Below, one piece after another: positions 35,851 through 45,900 of a DNA stretch of 64,000 bases. The translations under genes were made by a program, and so were the position numbers. Where the stretch lies: contig NW_005179005.1 of NCBI RefSeq assembly GCF_000350225.1, positions 124,001-188,000 of the forward strand, written 5' to 3'. The stretch is from Chondrus crispus. Taxonomy: Eukaryota > Rhodophyta > Florideophyceae > Gigartinales > Gigartinaceae. Positions within the stretch are counted from its first letter, which is position 1. Every line of letters starts with the position of its first letter. The notes beneath the pieces are model-generated. The model was not told the origin of the DNA, searched no databases, and saw nothing but the letters and a program-made list of their open reading frames with translations.

Positions 35851-37257
35851 ATGTTTCATCTCTTCCTCCCCCTCTTCCTGCTCTGCGTCTGCGGCACTCC
35901 CTTGTACAACGGATCCAGCGCTCCTGCCCACCTTGAAGACACCTACAAGCGCTGGCGCTCCACTGTCTCCCATTCCCTCTCGTTTATCCCGCCCACATCC
36001 GGCATCCACACCACCTCCGCGCCGCGCTCCGGCCAGCTTTCTAACGTCTACCGCTCATTCCTCTCGTCCAAAGCCTCGACGCACTGCCTAACCGACCCCG
36101 ACGCCGTCTGCCGCGTCGCCGCAGACCCCGGCATCCCCGTCGGCGAAGTCTTCTACAACTTCAACGATTCTCAACGCAACTTTAAAGGCCACAGCCGACA
36201 AGTCATGATCGCCTGTCGTTGCCTTACTGATAACTGCGAGTCCGCTATCCTCGTACGCCCTGTCGAACTCACTACTCTCCTCCCTAACGGCACAACCGCC
36301 TTAACCGGAACCAGGACCTGCCTCTACGAGGCCGTGGATAGGAGCTTCTCAGACTGCCACTCCGAGCTTTTGCAAGTCAGCTCTCAGAGAAAATCTGAAG
36401 CAACCAAATCGCTGCCCGCGTACAAGGCCTTTTCTTTCGACGTCGAAGACGACGTTAATGGCGACCATTGGGACGCACGCGGCATTCGCGGTGCCTACCA
36501 ATCCTATCTGGACACCGATTTCGAACAGCTGCCCACTGTCGACATGCACGCACTACACACTGACAATATCAGCGTCTTCGACAAGGGCGATCATGCGTCG
36601 GAGAGAGGCGGCATCACCAGAAAAAATGCTCGCCTACTCCGAGCGGATGACCCAGAGGACGGCGTTGCGTGCGCCGCCTTGTACGCTGCCACGCTGGGCG
36701 ATGCGGCACGCATGGCATCGCAGCAGGACTGTTACGCCGTGGGCAAGTTCCAGGGCACCTTTTTGCTTCATCCCACCGTCACGCTCGTGTCGGACACGGA
36801 GCTCGCGCTTTCATGTAGCGCGGCGGCGCTGGGGCTCATCTTCCTGGTGTCGTTTTACGTCAAGGAATTGAAGCGCAAGACATCGACCTATTGCCATCTC
36901 GCGCTCATTGTGTTCTTCCAGTTCTTGTCGTACGCACTCGAGGCGCTGCCGTTACATACCGCGCTCAGTAGTGAGATCAGCGCGAGGGACTGGAGTTCGA
37001 TGTTTGCGTTTGTCGACGCAACAAAAGGGGTTAACGGAGGGGAGAATAAGACCGTGCTGATCCTCACCGGCGTGTTAGGGGAGGTTAAGCATTACAAGAC
37101 CAGGGTGATGACGGTCGCAGTGCTCACGGCGGCGTTCGACTTCGTGGCGATCGTGATTGTGGGTATGACGATTACGAGCAAGGTGCTTTGTATATGTTCA
37201 GAGAAGAGGAAGAACATGCTAGCCGTGTTGGAGGTTTCGTCGAACAGCACAGCATGA
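35851..37257 (+). CDS. Secretory-pathway membrane protein, 468 aa, red-algal family of unknown function
   Basis: The start at 35851 is chosen because it opens a clear signal peptide (MFHLFLPLFLLCVCGTPLY); the same frame is open for 74 codons upstream. Residues 20-310 form an extracytoplasmic region with about nine cysteines (79, 87, 122, 124, 129, 157, 169, 274, 294) and N-glycosylation sequons such as NGS and NGT. Membrane segments follow at about 317-337, 346-365 and 420-446, then a short basic cytoplasmic end with CSEKRKNM. No known domain is recognised. The stretch at 366-430 (ALSSE, ARDWSSM, LGEVKHYK) is conserved in decayed copies at 26271-26606 and 32617-32850, so it is a local multigene family. 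No introns are needed. Sensor, receptor or channel roles are all possible and unproven. Confidence 0.8.
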   Translation: MFHLFLPLFLLCVCGTPLYNGSSAPAHLEDTYKRWRSTVSHSLSFIPPTSGIHTTSAPRSGQLSNVYRSFLSSKASTHCLTDPDAVCRVAADPGIPVGEVFYNFNDSQRNFKGHSRQVMIACRCLTDNCESAILVRPVELTTLLPNGTTALTGTRTCLYEAVDRSFSDCHSELLQVSSQRKSEATKSLPAYKAFSFDVEDDVNGDHWDARGIRGAYQSYLDTDFEQLPTVDMHALHTDNISVFDKGDHASERGGITRKNARLLRADDPEDGVACAALYAATLGDAARMASQQDCYAVGKFQGTFLLHPTVTLVSDTELALSCSAAALGLIFLVSFYVKELKRKTSTYCHLALIVFFQFLSYALEALPLHTALSSEISARDWSSMFAFVDATKGVNGGENKTVLILTGVLGEVKHYKTRVMTVAVLTAAFDFVAIVIVGMTITSKVLCICSEKRKNMLAVLEVSSNSTA

Positions 37258-37658
37258 GAGGTTTTGGAGCAAGGGAAGCCATGCTGGCAAAAGCCATATG
37301 CGAGTCTACGCCTTTCCCCCATGTAATGGATTAAGGACAGTTTTAATAGATTCTGATGGTAAGTAGGCAGGCGTGATGATTGGAGACAATCTCAGTTTCC
37401 TGGCCCGAGAATCTTCGCAAGTAGATAACTGAGACTAACACCTAGAAGCAGTGGCACTACTATCCTATCCTCTGCAGCGGCTCCTGTGCTTTAGAATCCC
37501 TCAGACGAAAAAGACCTTTAGACACTGTAGGTAGTGTGAGCAAGTCGAAGGGGGTTAGAACTTCCGATGGTCGAGCTTTAATTTCTTCCACCGATGGCTA
37601 CTACATCTGTCCATGTCCTAACTTGAGTATTACTGTAAAGAGTATGAGTAAATGCAGA
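37258..37658. other. 3' flank, no gene seen
   Basis: No coding frame or repeat is recognised. Confidence 0.4.
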
Positions 37659-38213
37659 TCTTGACTCCTGCCTCTAATCGAATTCTCAAACACAAAGGAG
37701 AAAAAAACTCCTTGTACCTCTCCGATTATTTTTTTAACAAATTGCACTAACCGTTGTCGTCTCTTCCGCAACTTGTGTAGCTATGTAGGGTTGAATATCT
37801 CTACAGAACTCCATCACTCAGCGATACTACATGTAGGTCATTTATTCAGTTATTCCTAGTGCTGACCTTACAGCTTTGGTGGCCTTATTTTTTTGGTATG
37901 CCTGAAAAAGTCCGTGACCTTCTCTTACTTCATTCCCTATTTCTTTCCGTCTGAGAATTTGCTTGTGTGTAATGTAATTCGTGTCGGTTTGAGTCCAGTC
38001 ATTTCCTGAAGAGGTGTGCGATATGTCCCATCCTCTCGCGAACCTATCCGCTTGAGCAGTGCTTCGTTCAAGATGGTTTCCATCATTCCTACAACCGATG
38101 GCCAATCCTGTGGTCTTAGCTTGAGTTCGAACTGCAGGCATCCGTACGCCGCCTGCACGTGTTTCGTGCAGTTCTCGACGGTGCCGTCTACCCATAGTAA
38201 ATATGCTACAGGT
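37659..38213 (-). mobile_element. Ty3/gypsy integrase C-terminal fragment, fossil
   Basis: On the minus strand the sequence reads HVQAAYGCLQFELKLRPQDW, a gypsy integrase C-terminal region with YRTPLQEMTGLKP. It is a near-identical duplicate of 48752-49308. It belongs to a gypsy clade other than the chromovirus at 6307. Only a short fragment remains. Confidence 0.75.
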
Positions 38214-38313
38214 CTGACCGCGGGAGCTCTCTAGTTAGACAGTGCAGGGATTTATTCCAAGAAGTCGTGGACTTACGCTCTGTGTTGTGCAAGGACGAGG
38301 CGAGGGCGTACAC

Positions 38314-38616
38314 TCAGTGACTGCTCGGGGGATTAGGATTAGGCCTTGCTACAAGCTCGCAATCTATATCTGTTTCGTGTTTTGTTGCCTGCGGGTCGCT
38401 GAAGTGGTCGGGCAGTGATTTCTTAATCGTGAGGCCACGGGGCTTTGCGATTCTGCCTCCACGTCTGTGTATTACTTCTCTTACTTCTTTGAACATCGTA
38501 TGGGCGTTAGCGTTGTTCAGGGCGTGGGGTGCGAATAGTGTCTCAGTGGGCAACAGTTGCACGTAGCGTTGTTGGATGTCGTCCCTAGCGATACCGTCCT
38601 CGACGAGTGACTCCAA
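38314..38616 (-). pseudogene. Unidentified minus-strand coding fragment
   Basis: The 100-codon frame (SLVEDGIARDDIQQRYVQLL, then MFKEVREVIHRRGGRIAKPRG) has protein-like composition. The coding signal seems to start further upstream near 38740 with MSEEHDAAANQQLELMLYCG, interrupted by stops. It may be a gag-like part of the adjacent gypsy fragment or the last gene of the small-ORF cluster at 38994-40668. I cannot tell which. Confidence 0.35.
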
Positions 38617-38993
38617 CTGGGAGCGAACATGTGCTTAATTGTCATCCCCCTTGTCCGGCATTCATTGTAGCTCAGCGGGGCCGCAGTACAGCATCAGTTC
38701 CAACTGTTGGTTCGCAGCAGCGTCGTGTTCCTCGCTCATGTTGAGGTCTGCGTCAAGGGCAACAAGGACAGCTGAGGTAATTTTTTTTTTTTCCTAAACT
38801 GCTGGGGCTGCCAATGGTAGTTTCTGTGTGGTGATTCCTTCATATGACTCCCAGTCATTCCTCTCTCATGTCGTTGGCCAACGGCACCTCCCCTTTAGCT
38901 CAGTGGGCATCGTTCCTCTCATCACATTCTGAATCGTGGTCTATGTCATACAGGGGGGTCTCTCAATAGTGCCGTCTTTAGTAGTGCATCCCT

Positions 38994-39461
38994 CTATATA
39001 GTGCTACGGCTCACCCTCTCGCACAGGTTATCATAATCCCACACGTGTATCGCAACTTGCGATATGGAGGTGCGACGGCTGAGGGTCGAGGGTATCTCTC
39101 TCCAACTCTCTTTTGCTTGTCTCGGCACCAGATCGACAGTCATTAGTTTCTCACGATGTGTGGCTTCTTCCCGCGTGCGCACGACCCAGATATCATCCCC
39201 GGCAGCCTTCAGCCACTTACCGCCAGGGATCGCACGCAACCTGCACTCCTCAATATCTATGATACCGCACGAGATAACCTGGCTGGCGTTTATCGGCCCA
39301 AGTGATGACCCGTCCCCGTCTTCGCAGTGCCTGAATAAGGAGAAAAAACAGTTGTCCACGGGGTGGAGGGGAATGTGCAACGGGCTTAATGCCATACTTC
39401 TGATCGCATGCACGGCGGGCATCTTACTGCACCTGCCCAGGACACCATATATCACTACCAC
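38994..39461 (-). CDS. Unknown protein of the 39-40.7 kb cluster (155 aa)
   Basis: The frame contains INASQVISCGIIDIEECRLR and GKWLKAAGDDIWVVRTREEA, with a mixed alpha/beta composition. No domain is recognised. It is on the same strand as, and downstream of, two ORFs at 39674-40668. A further frame (39424-39630) overlaps its start. A G homopolymer at 39585-39599 lies upstream and is a likely place for sequencing or slippage errors. Confidence 0.35.
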   Translation of the reverse strand: MVVIYGVLGRCSKMPAVHAIRSMALSPLHIPLHPVDNCFFSLFRHCEDGDGSSLGPINASQVISCGIIDIEECRLRAIPGGKWLKAAGDDIWVVRTREEATHREKLMTVDLVPRQAKESWREIPSTLSRRTSISQVAIHVWDYDNLCERVSRSTI

Positions 39462-39673
39462 CCCCTAGATCGTTCCACTCCGGCGCCGCGATCTCGTCCG
39501 AAAACGCGTTCACCGTCAACCTCCGCCCGTGGTAACACGTCACCGGCCACCAGGACGGGCAGAAAGACTGGCCTTCTAGCCATGGGGGGGGGGGGGGGGC
39601 TTCGCGTCCATGAAGGATTTCGCCATACAACGCCAGGCCTCGGTCACATCGATCGGGCGCCGCGCGTATCGGA

Positions 39674-40339
39674 CTATAATCGGACTAGTGTATCCCTCCC
39701 AACAGCGGGAATAGGTACGTCAAACAAAACACACGACACATCTTTAGCAGCGACATCATCGTCTTCGTAAATGTGGACAGTACCTGCCGCAACTAAGTCG
39801 GCAAACTCGCTATACATACCGTGGGCGTCGGCTAAGTAACTTAACCACCCGTGCTTGATATACGACGACCACGACGACACCGCGAGGTCGCTTGTCGATC
39901 GAACCCACACTGCGAGCCCCCTGTGCCGGAGCCGTAGGCGGCCGGCAACAACCTCAAAGTCCCAGTTGCGAGTGAGACTCTCCGGGCGCGCGAATGGCTG
40001 AATGTAACCAAAATCGCAAACGTCCCAGGGCATCGGGCAGGGAGAATTGCTTCTGTAAGCCGCTTCCTGCCCATTCCATCGAGAGGCGATAGTCCGCCGG
40101 TTGCACTTGAATATTCTTTTCATGTCCCTAGCACAATATTCCGGCTTAGGGTCGCCCTCCCCCATGTCCCCGATGATGTCGTCACTGCTGTGCGGACTAC
40201 GCAGTGACCATGCACTATCCGGGTCGGGGGGCTGGGGAATTGATTCCGAGCTAAACAGACCTGACACATCAGTGCTCGTCTCACCTGGACGATCTCCAGC
40301 AGCCCGGCCGGGATCGTGGTCGTGCTTAGGCTTAAACAC
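39674..40339 (-). CDS. Unknown 221-aa protein of the 39-40.7 kb cluster
   Basis: An acidic, Ser/Pro-rich start (SSESIPQPPDPDSAW, SSDDIIGDMGEG) is followed by an apparently globular part rich in Trp, Tyr and Arg (PMPWDVCDFGYIQPFARPES, LRLRHRGLAVWVRS, IKHGWLSYLADAHGMYSEF) and a short acidic EDDD segment. I do not recognise the family. The start lies 2 bp after the stop of the upstream Cys-rich ORF, a spacing that is unusual for separate nuclear genes and suggests a shared transcript, a spliced gene or a mobile-element origin. Confidence 0.45.
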   Translation of the reverse strand: MFKPKHDHDPGRAAGDRPGETSTDVSGLFSSESIPQPPDPDSAWSLRSPHSSDDIIGDMGEGDPKPEYCARDMKRIFKCNRRTIASRWNGQEAAYRSNSPCPMPWDVCDFGYIQPFARPESLTRNWDFEVVAGRLRLRHRGLAVWVRSTSDLAVSSWSSYIKHGWLSYLADAHGMYSEFADLVAAGTVHIYEDDDVAAKDVSCVLFDVPIPAVGRDTLVRL

Positions 40340-40341
40340 GT

Positions 40342-40668
40342 TCAGGTGGTGCCCCTCCCCGCGGGAGGGTATCCTACTTCCGGGGACCGCTTCGGTCCGC
40401 GGGCCCTCCCTGCAGCTAGGCGCATGACTCGGGCTATAGGGTGTGGGTCCTCTACTACATCGTAGCAGCGGTGCCCGCAGCTCTGCTCACAATGTGGCTC
40501 ACATTGGCGGCAGCGCCTGCAGTGGCAGACTGCGTGACAGTTCTCGGCCACACAATTCGGGCATGGACAGTGCGTTTCACACTTCCCGCATACGTGGACG
40601 TTGTCCCCGGTACAGCGGGAGACTCGTGCCGAAGATGAGGTGGTGGTGACGAGAGAAGACCTAGGCAT
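40342..40668 (-). CDS. Cysteine-rich small protein (108 aa), unknown
   Basis: After a Ser/Thr-rich start the protein has a dense Cys/His block, with CGKCETHCPCPNCVAENC, then CHCRRCRQCEPHCEQSCGH, and then a basic tail. Repeated CxxC and CxC spacing with interspersed His suggests zinc binding, but no named domain fits. A palindromic TATA-like CTATATAG lies 43 nt upstream of the ATG at 40668, which supports transcription initiating just before it. It is the first of four closely spaced minus-strand ORFs. Confidence 0.45.
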   Translation of the reverse strand: MPRSSLVTTTSSSARVSRCTGDNVHVCGKCETHCPCPNCVAENCHAVCHCRRCRQCEPHCEQSCGHRCYDVVEDPHPIARVMRLAAGRARGPKRSPEVGYPPAGRGTT

Positions 40669-40710
40669 TGTGGTGGTATATACTCAACTAATTGGCCCCA
40701 CAAAAGCAGC

Positions 40711-40718
40711 CTATATAG
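40711..40718 (-). promoter_or_regulatory. TATA-like box before the Cys-rich ORF
   Basis: CTATATAG sits 43 nt upstream of the start codon at 40668 on the minus strand, a spacing that fits a short 5' leader. Confidence 0.35.
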
Positions 40719-40719
40719 T

Positions 40720-42998
40720 TCGAAAGCGCGCCCGTATAGCGCAGATACGCAACGTAGCCCGACTGTAACGTGATCACACGAGCGGGCACGAGAGGCGGTC
40801 GGGAAAGAAGGTGTTGAATGAGGACAAAACAGGGCAGATCTACGAGGCGCGGATCAAGTGCTCTCCAAGTGGTGTGGTAAAAGAAGTGCTCGATTGGGCG
40901 ACCCCACAAAACTTAAGAGTCGAGTCAATCGGATGTCATACCGGATGTCTTATCTTGGCTGGCCAGAAAGGCCAGGCAGCGGAGTAAATGGCTTAGCAGC
41001 GTGAATGTGTTCAAGACAGAACGGGCGAGGTAGGAGTAGAGTGTGAATAGAGTAGGCAGATGGTGAATGTTTGGTAGTGGACAAGGTTCGGTCTAGAGGA
41101 GAAGTCAAAAACAAAGATGCGATCGAGGCAGCAGCACTTGTTGGCAGGCAGGCAGAGCAGAGCAAGGTAGTTGTGAATATGTTCCGAGTCTGCGGTTATT
41201 CTCGTTGGTGCTCTAAAGAGTGTCGCGCTAAGGCGCTATGCTCGACCTGGTTACCGCGGATACTGATGTCAGTATTTTTTTCGAACAGAAAAAAGAGCGA
41301 GTGTCGATGTGGCGATGGTTGAGGTATGCGAAGGGAAGGATACTAAGGACACTGAACTACAGTTGGCTATTAGGTCTATTAGGTCGGCGGCGACGGCCGC
41401 TCTGTGACCTCGCGCCCTCCCGGTTGTGTTGACTGATTTCTTTATTCAATGTCCTTTTGAGCGAATGCTATCCCGGTTGTCGGAATACGGTAAATCCAAG
41501 GCGGAAAGATACAAGAGCTAGTCTTCCGGTGTGTGTGACGGTATCCAAAAGGATAGATGTCCTTTTGGAAGTTTCGCGTAGAGGCGCGGGAGGTCTCGCG
41601 TTCAAACGCGGCAGCAAATTCTTGCCAAGGAATCTATCTTCCCCTTTTTCCTCTTTTTGCTCTTGTCCTCGCCCTACGAAGCGGTAAAGTATACATGGCT
41701 GTGAGTAATGTTATGTTATGTTGTGAAGGGATAATGCAATCCGGAGAATTGCGTACATCTCATTTCTGAGGGCTGCACACGCACTTTGTGGTATTTCCTG
41801 TTTCTCCGCTGATTATCAGCAGCTTGCTCCCGCACGTGTTCTGCGTGTCAACGTTTTCCCATTTGTCCACATGTGTCCGTTATGAGCGCACACGAGTGTT
41901 GCCGAAGTGTTGCCGACTCTCACAATCACATGCATTTCTCTAAATTTCTCTTTACATTGATTGCTTAATCACTGCTTTACTTGGGTGTTACCCAAGGGTA
42001 CGTACCACCTGTTGCGCCCCGCGGCGATCCCGCGCGACTGCTGCGGATACAAGGCGCATTTCAGCTTACCCGGGCCGCCGTCCGCCGCGCGCAACTGCGC
42101 CCTCTCCCAACGTGCCTACGTCGCCGCGCCCCACGCGGGGCGAGGCCGGTCGCAGTCGCTGAGGTGCGGGCGGATGGCCCGTGCCGGCGGGGTAGCGCAA
42201 ATCGCGCCGCCGTGCGTCTTCTACGCCGCACGTAGCATGGCTGCAGCTCCGCCCGCAAACGCTTCCCGTTCAAACCACGAACAACTCGCAGCGCAAGCAT
42301 CATGCCGCCCTGCTTCCCGCTCGTGCGCAGCAATGCGCGCATCCCTTTCAAAGCGCGTGCGTCCGAATAAGCGTCGCCGCCGCCGTTGCGCGCGCCCTCA
42401 CCCCGACGCGCTGTGCCTCCCTCCCCCTTCCCCCGCTCTCCCTTGCGCGTGCGCGCGCCCGTCGCCGCCGCACGTATGGACAGCGCTCGTGCCCCCGCCG
42501 CGTTCTAGTCGCGTGGCGGACGCTTCCCCGCCACGACCCGGCTTGCAGCAGCAGCGGGATGGGGAGCTGGGGCGCACTGTTTTCGCCGCTGGCAGAGTGT
42601 GGCGGCGGCGGGGCGCAGGCTAGACAAACTCATAGAACATCTTTCGTTTCGTCGTCTCTACTCTCGCTCCTACTTATCCGTCTCGCTGCTGGCTGTGTAC
42701 CCATCGCCTCTTCAAAGTGAGATTGGCCCCCGCTTTGACCCGGTCTGCAACGCTTCTCGACACACCGTTCATTCACGAATACCTTTATAACTTTTGAGCA
42801 CAAGAGCGCACGATGAACGGAAGCAGGTCGCTAGTTCATACATACATACATACACATACATGGATTGCAACGTCCGTGAGGCGAGCTTCTCACGCATTCA
42901 TAAATCAAAAACAAAGCAAAAAACCCTCAACGCACTACTACTGTCACGGGCGGCCAGCGGCCATCGCACTTCGATACTTACTTACACTACTTAGTAGC
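40720..42998. other. Intergenic region with a GC-rich island
   Basis: Bases 42000-42615 are markedly GC- and CpG-rich with long open frames on both strands (plus 41961-42623, minus 42061-42351) made of Arg/Pro/Ala. I consider them composition-driven. The rest shows no coding signal. Confidence 0.45.
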
Positions 42999-45900
42999 TT
43001 ACACCACTAGCTTCATGATAGCAACCACATTACCCACCCCTGCAACTACGACCCCGTGATCGTGGTCTATCTGCAAGTCTCTTGCATTATCCAACTGGGC
43101 CAAGACAGCTTCAGACCCATCCTGTCCCCTTTGCACAATTCTTCCGTCCCTTGAAAATATTTGTGATGTTCGTCCTGCGCGGAAAGCAGTACCCAAGTCT
43201 GCCGTCTTCAGGAACCGACTCGTGATTTCTTCCCAATCCTCTTTCCTCCCGGTATGAAGTGTGATCCCTCTCTCCACGTCCCACACATGCACGCTCTCGT
43301 CCTTCGATCCAGATACCACACGTCTTCCGTCCCCACTCATCGCAACGCTAATCACCGCATCCGTGCGTCCAACTAACGCCTCCCCGACTTGTCTTCCCGT
43401 CTCCACGTTCCACACACGCACGCTCTCGTCATCCGATCCAGACACCACACGTCTTCCGTCCCCACTCATCGCAACGCTAAGCACCCCACCCGTATGTCCA
43501 ACTAACGCCTGCCCGACTTGTCTTCCCGTCTCCACGTCCCACACCCGCACGGTCTCGTCAACCGATCCAGATACCACACGTCTTCCATCCCCACTCATCG
43601 CAACGCTACTCACCCCACCCGTGTGTCCAACTAACGCCTCCCCGACTTGTGCTCCCGTCTCCACGTCCCACACCCGCACGCTCCCGTCATACGATCCAGA
43701 TACCACACGTCTTCCGTCCCCACTCATCGCAACGCTACACACCGATTCCGTGTGTCCAACTAACGCCTCCCCGACTTGTGCTCCCGTCTCCACGTCCCAC
43801 ACCCGCACGCTCATGTCCCCCGATCCAGATACCACACGTCTTCCGTCCCCACTCATCGCAACACAAGTCACTTCCGACTTGTGACCGCGGAAAATTCTCA
43901 ATACTTTCCTCTCCGACGTACTCCACAGCCTTAACGTTCCGTCTTCATATCCCACAACAACATTCTCCTTCCTCTCACAGAGAATTGCGCAGGTGGCTCT
44001 TGTCACGCTCGGGTTTTCCACAGTCACGCTCGGGTTTTCCACAGTCACGCTCGGGTTTTCTCCAGTCACTTCGGAGGTTACACTTCCACAGCACATTCCA
44101 AAATATGCCCTGAAACGTCGACACATTTTGCGCCTGCTTGCTTGAAGATCCCCTGGGCCCTGGCTCTCCGTTTCGAACTCGCCTTCTAATTGACTGCTTG
44201 GTTCATTGGCCCCTGGGCCCTGGCTCTCCGTTTCGAACTCGCCTTCTAATTCAACCATCTTCGTCTCCTTCTCAGCAGATTGCCTGAAAACTAGTACTTT
44301 TGCCCCGGACTCCTCCACCTGACATCCATACACTTCACCTCTGGAATCCATGCCCACTTGAATTTCTCCGTTTCCGAAATATGGCAGAACAATCTGCTCC
44401 ACCATCTTTCCATCGGCTCGCGCTACACACTCACTCACAGGCCGCACCCACGGCCGTGGTGCGTATCTCTCAATTTCCTTCAGCATCTTTCGCACACAAC
44501 TTGAATCCCGTGCCTTGTGCTTCACTCGCCCATATAGTTGAAAGTAAATCCCGGCACTGTTTTCACCACAAAACGGTACACTCAGTCGCGCAGCCCGCAT
44601 CATCAAAACCATTCCATCCACTGCATCCTCATCTACCCGTCCCATTCCCACCTTCCCGCGTCCTCTTTTCCCCTTCAAGTCTCTACTCAATCCCTTCACA
44701 GCTTCCTCGTATTGCCAAACCCCGCCTCTCCGTAGCACTGTCTTCACCCATCGCGCACTCAAAAATAGCCTCTTCAGCTCCTCTACGCACCCACCCTGTT
44801 TCAAAACACGATATATATTCTCGAAAACATACTCCTCCCGTGCGCTCTTCCCCTCTCCGTCTCGGTCCTCACTCATCGCAAGCAACCCTTCTCCTGCCCT
44901 GCACACATCCGCCATCTTCTTATACCACTCTTCTACACCCTCCTTCTTTTTCGCTTCTTCCACCGCGAAATCGTGCGTCAGATCATGCACCCCCAACCCA
45001 CCACAACCCTTCTCATACTGCACTTCTACTAGTCCAACCCTTTCCATCTCCTTTGCACACCTTTCCGTCCGCTCCTCGTTCATCTCCCACAAATTTCCAA
45101 CCAAACTCAAAGGTATCCGGTCTTGCTTCTTCATAACGCACAGACTCCGGTGCATCTTTCGAAACGAAAATTCATCAACCGTCTCCCCACTCCTTCCCAC
45201 ATCCGACTCCAGGATATCTAGTGACGTATGCAATGTCCCATCTAACGACGAATATCCGTCCTTCGGACTCTCCCCGCGAATCGTGTTACGACTCTTCATC
45301 TTCGAAAGGTACGCTCCCCATGCTTCTGACAATTCTCCCTGCCATCTGTCCCTCATGTACCTCACGCTCGTTCCTGCCACGTTCAGAGCAAGCGGCAATC
45401 CGCCACACATTTTCAGTATTTCACCCACGGCTTCCTTGCATCTCGCATCATCCACTTCCTCTCCATTTGCCTCACTCGCGTGCACAAGCATCTCAACTGC
45501 TTCTTTCCCTACCTTCTCCCTAGGCTCGAAAGCAACCCGCTCCCCAATCTGACGCAGCTCCTTATCCCTCGTGGAGTACAGTAGTCTGCTCCTCCTTCCC
45601 CCGCTGCCCCCCAAAGTGCCAGTCAGAACAGACAACTTTTGAAGGATATTCGCGTCCATATCATTCACCACCCACACATCATCAATGATGAACAAACACA
45701 CATGACTACAAAACCAAGCTTGTACCTTCGCTAACACGCTTTCAAACTCGCTCTGCTCTCGCATTTCCACAGCCCTCTGGTTCCCACCGGACGCTTCCAC
45801 AATCAGACACAGTTCTTCAATCAGCCGTCCCACGTTTCCATCTTTCCCTAACGACATGAAGTATACTCCTCCCGAAAACTCCGCCTTAATCTCGACATCG

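Noticed and set aside
41961-42623. A 220-codon plus-strand frame in the GC-rich island
   Set aside because: Arg/Pro/Ala-rich in several frames on both strands; openness is explained by GC content.
43261-43884. A plus-strand open frame with regular Thr/Ser/Pro repeats
   Set aside because: It is the antisense shadow of the WD40 repeats of the NLR gene; the 129-bp period comes from that gene.
43270-43960. Regular 129-bp repeats that might suggest a CRISPR-like array
   Set aside because: Units abut without spacers, keep one reading frame and encode WD40 blades.
44300-45136. A 278-codon plus-strand frame rich in His, Pro and Ser
   Set aside because: It lies wholly antisense to the NLR coding sequence and has biased composition.
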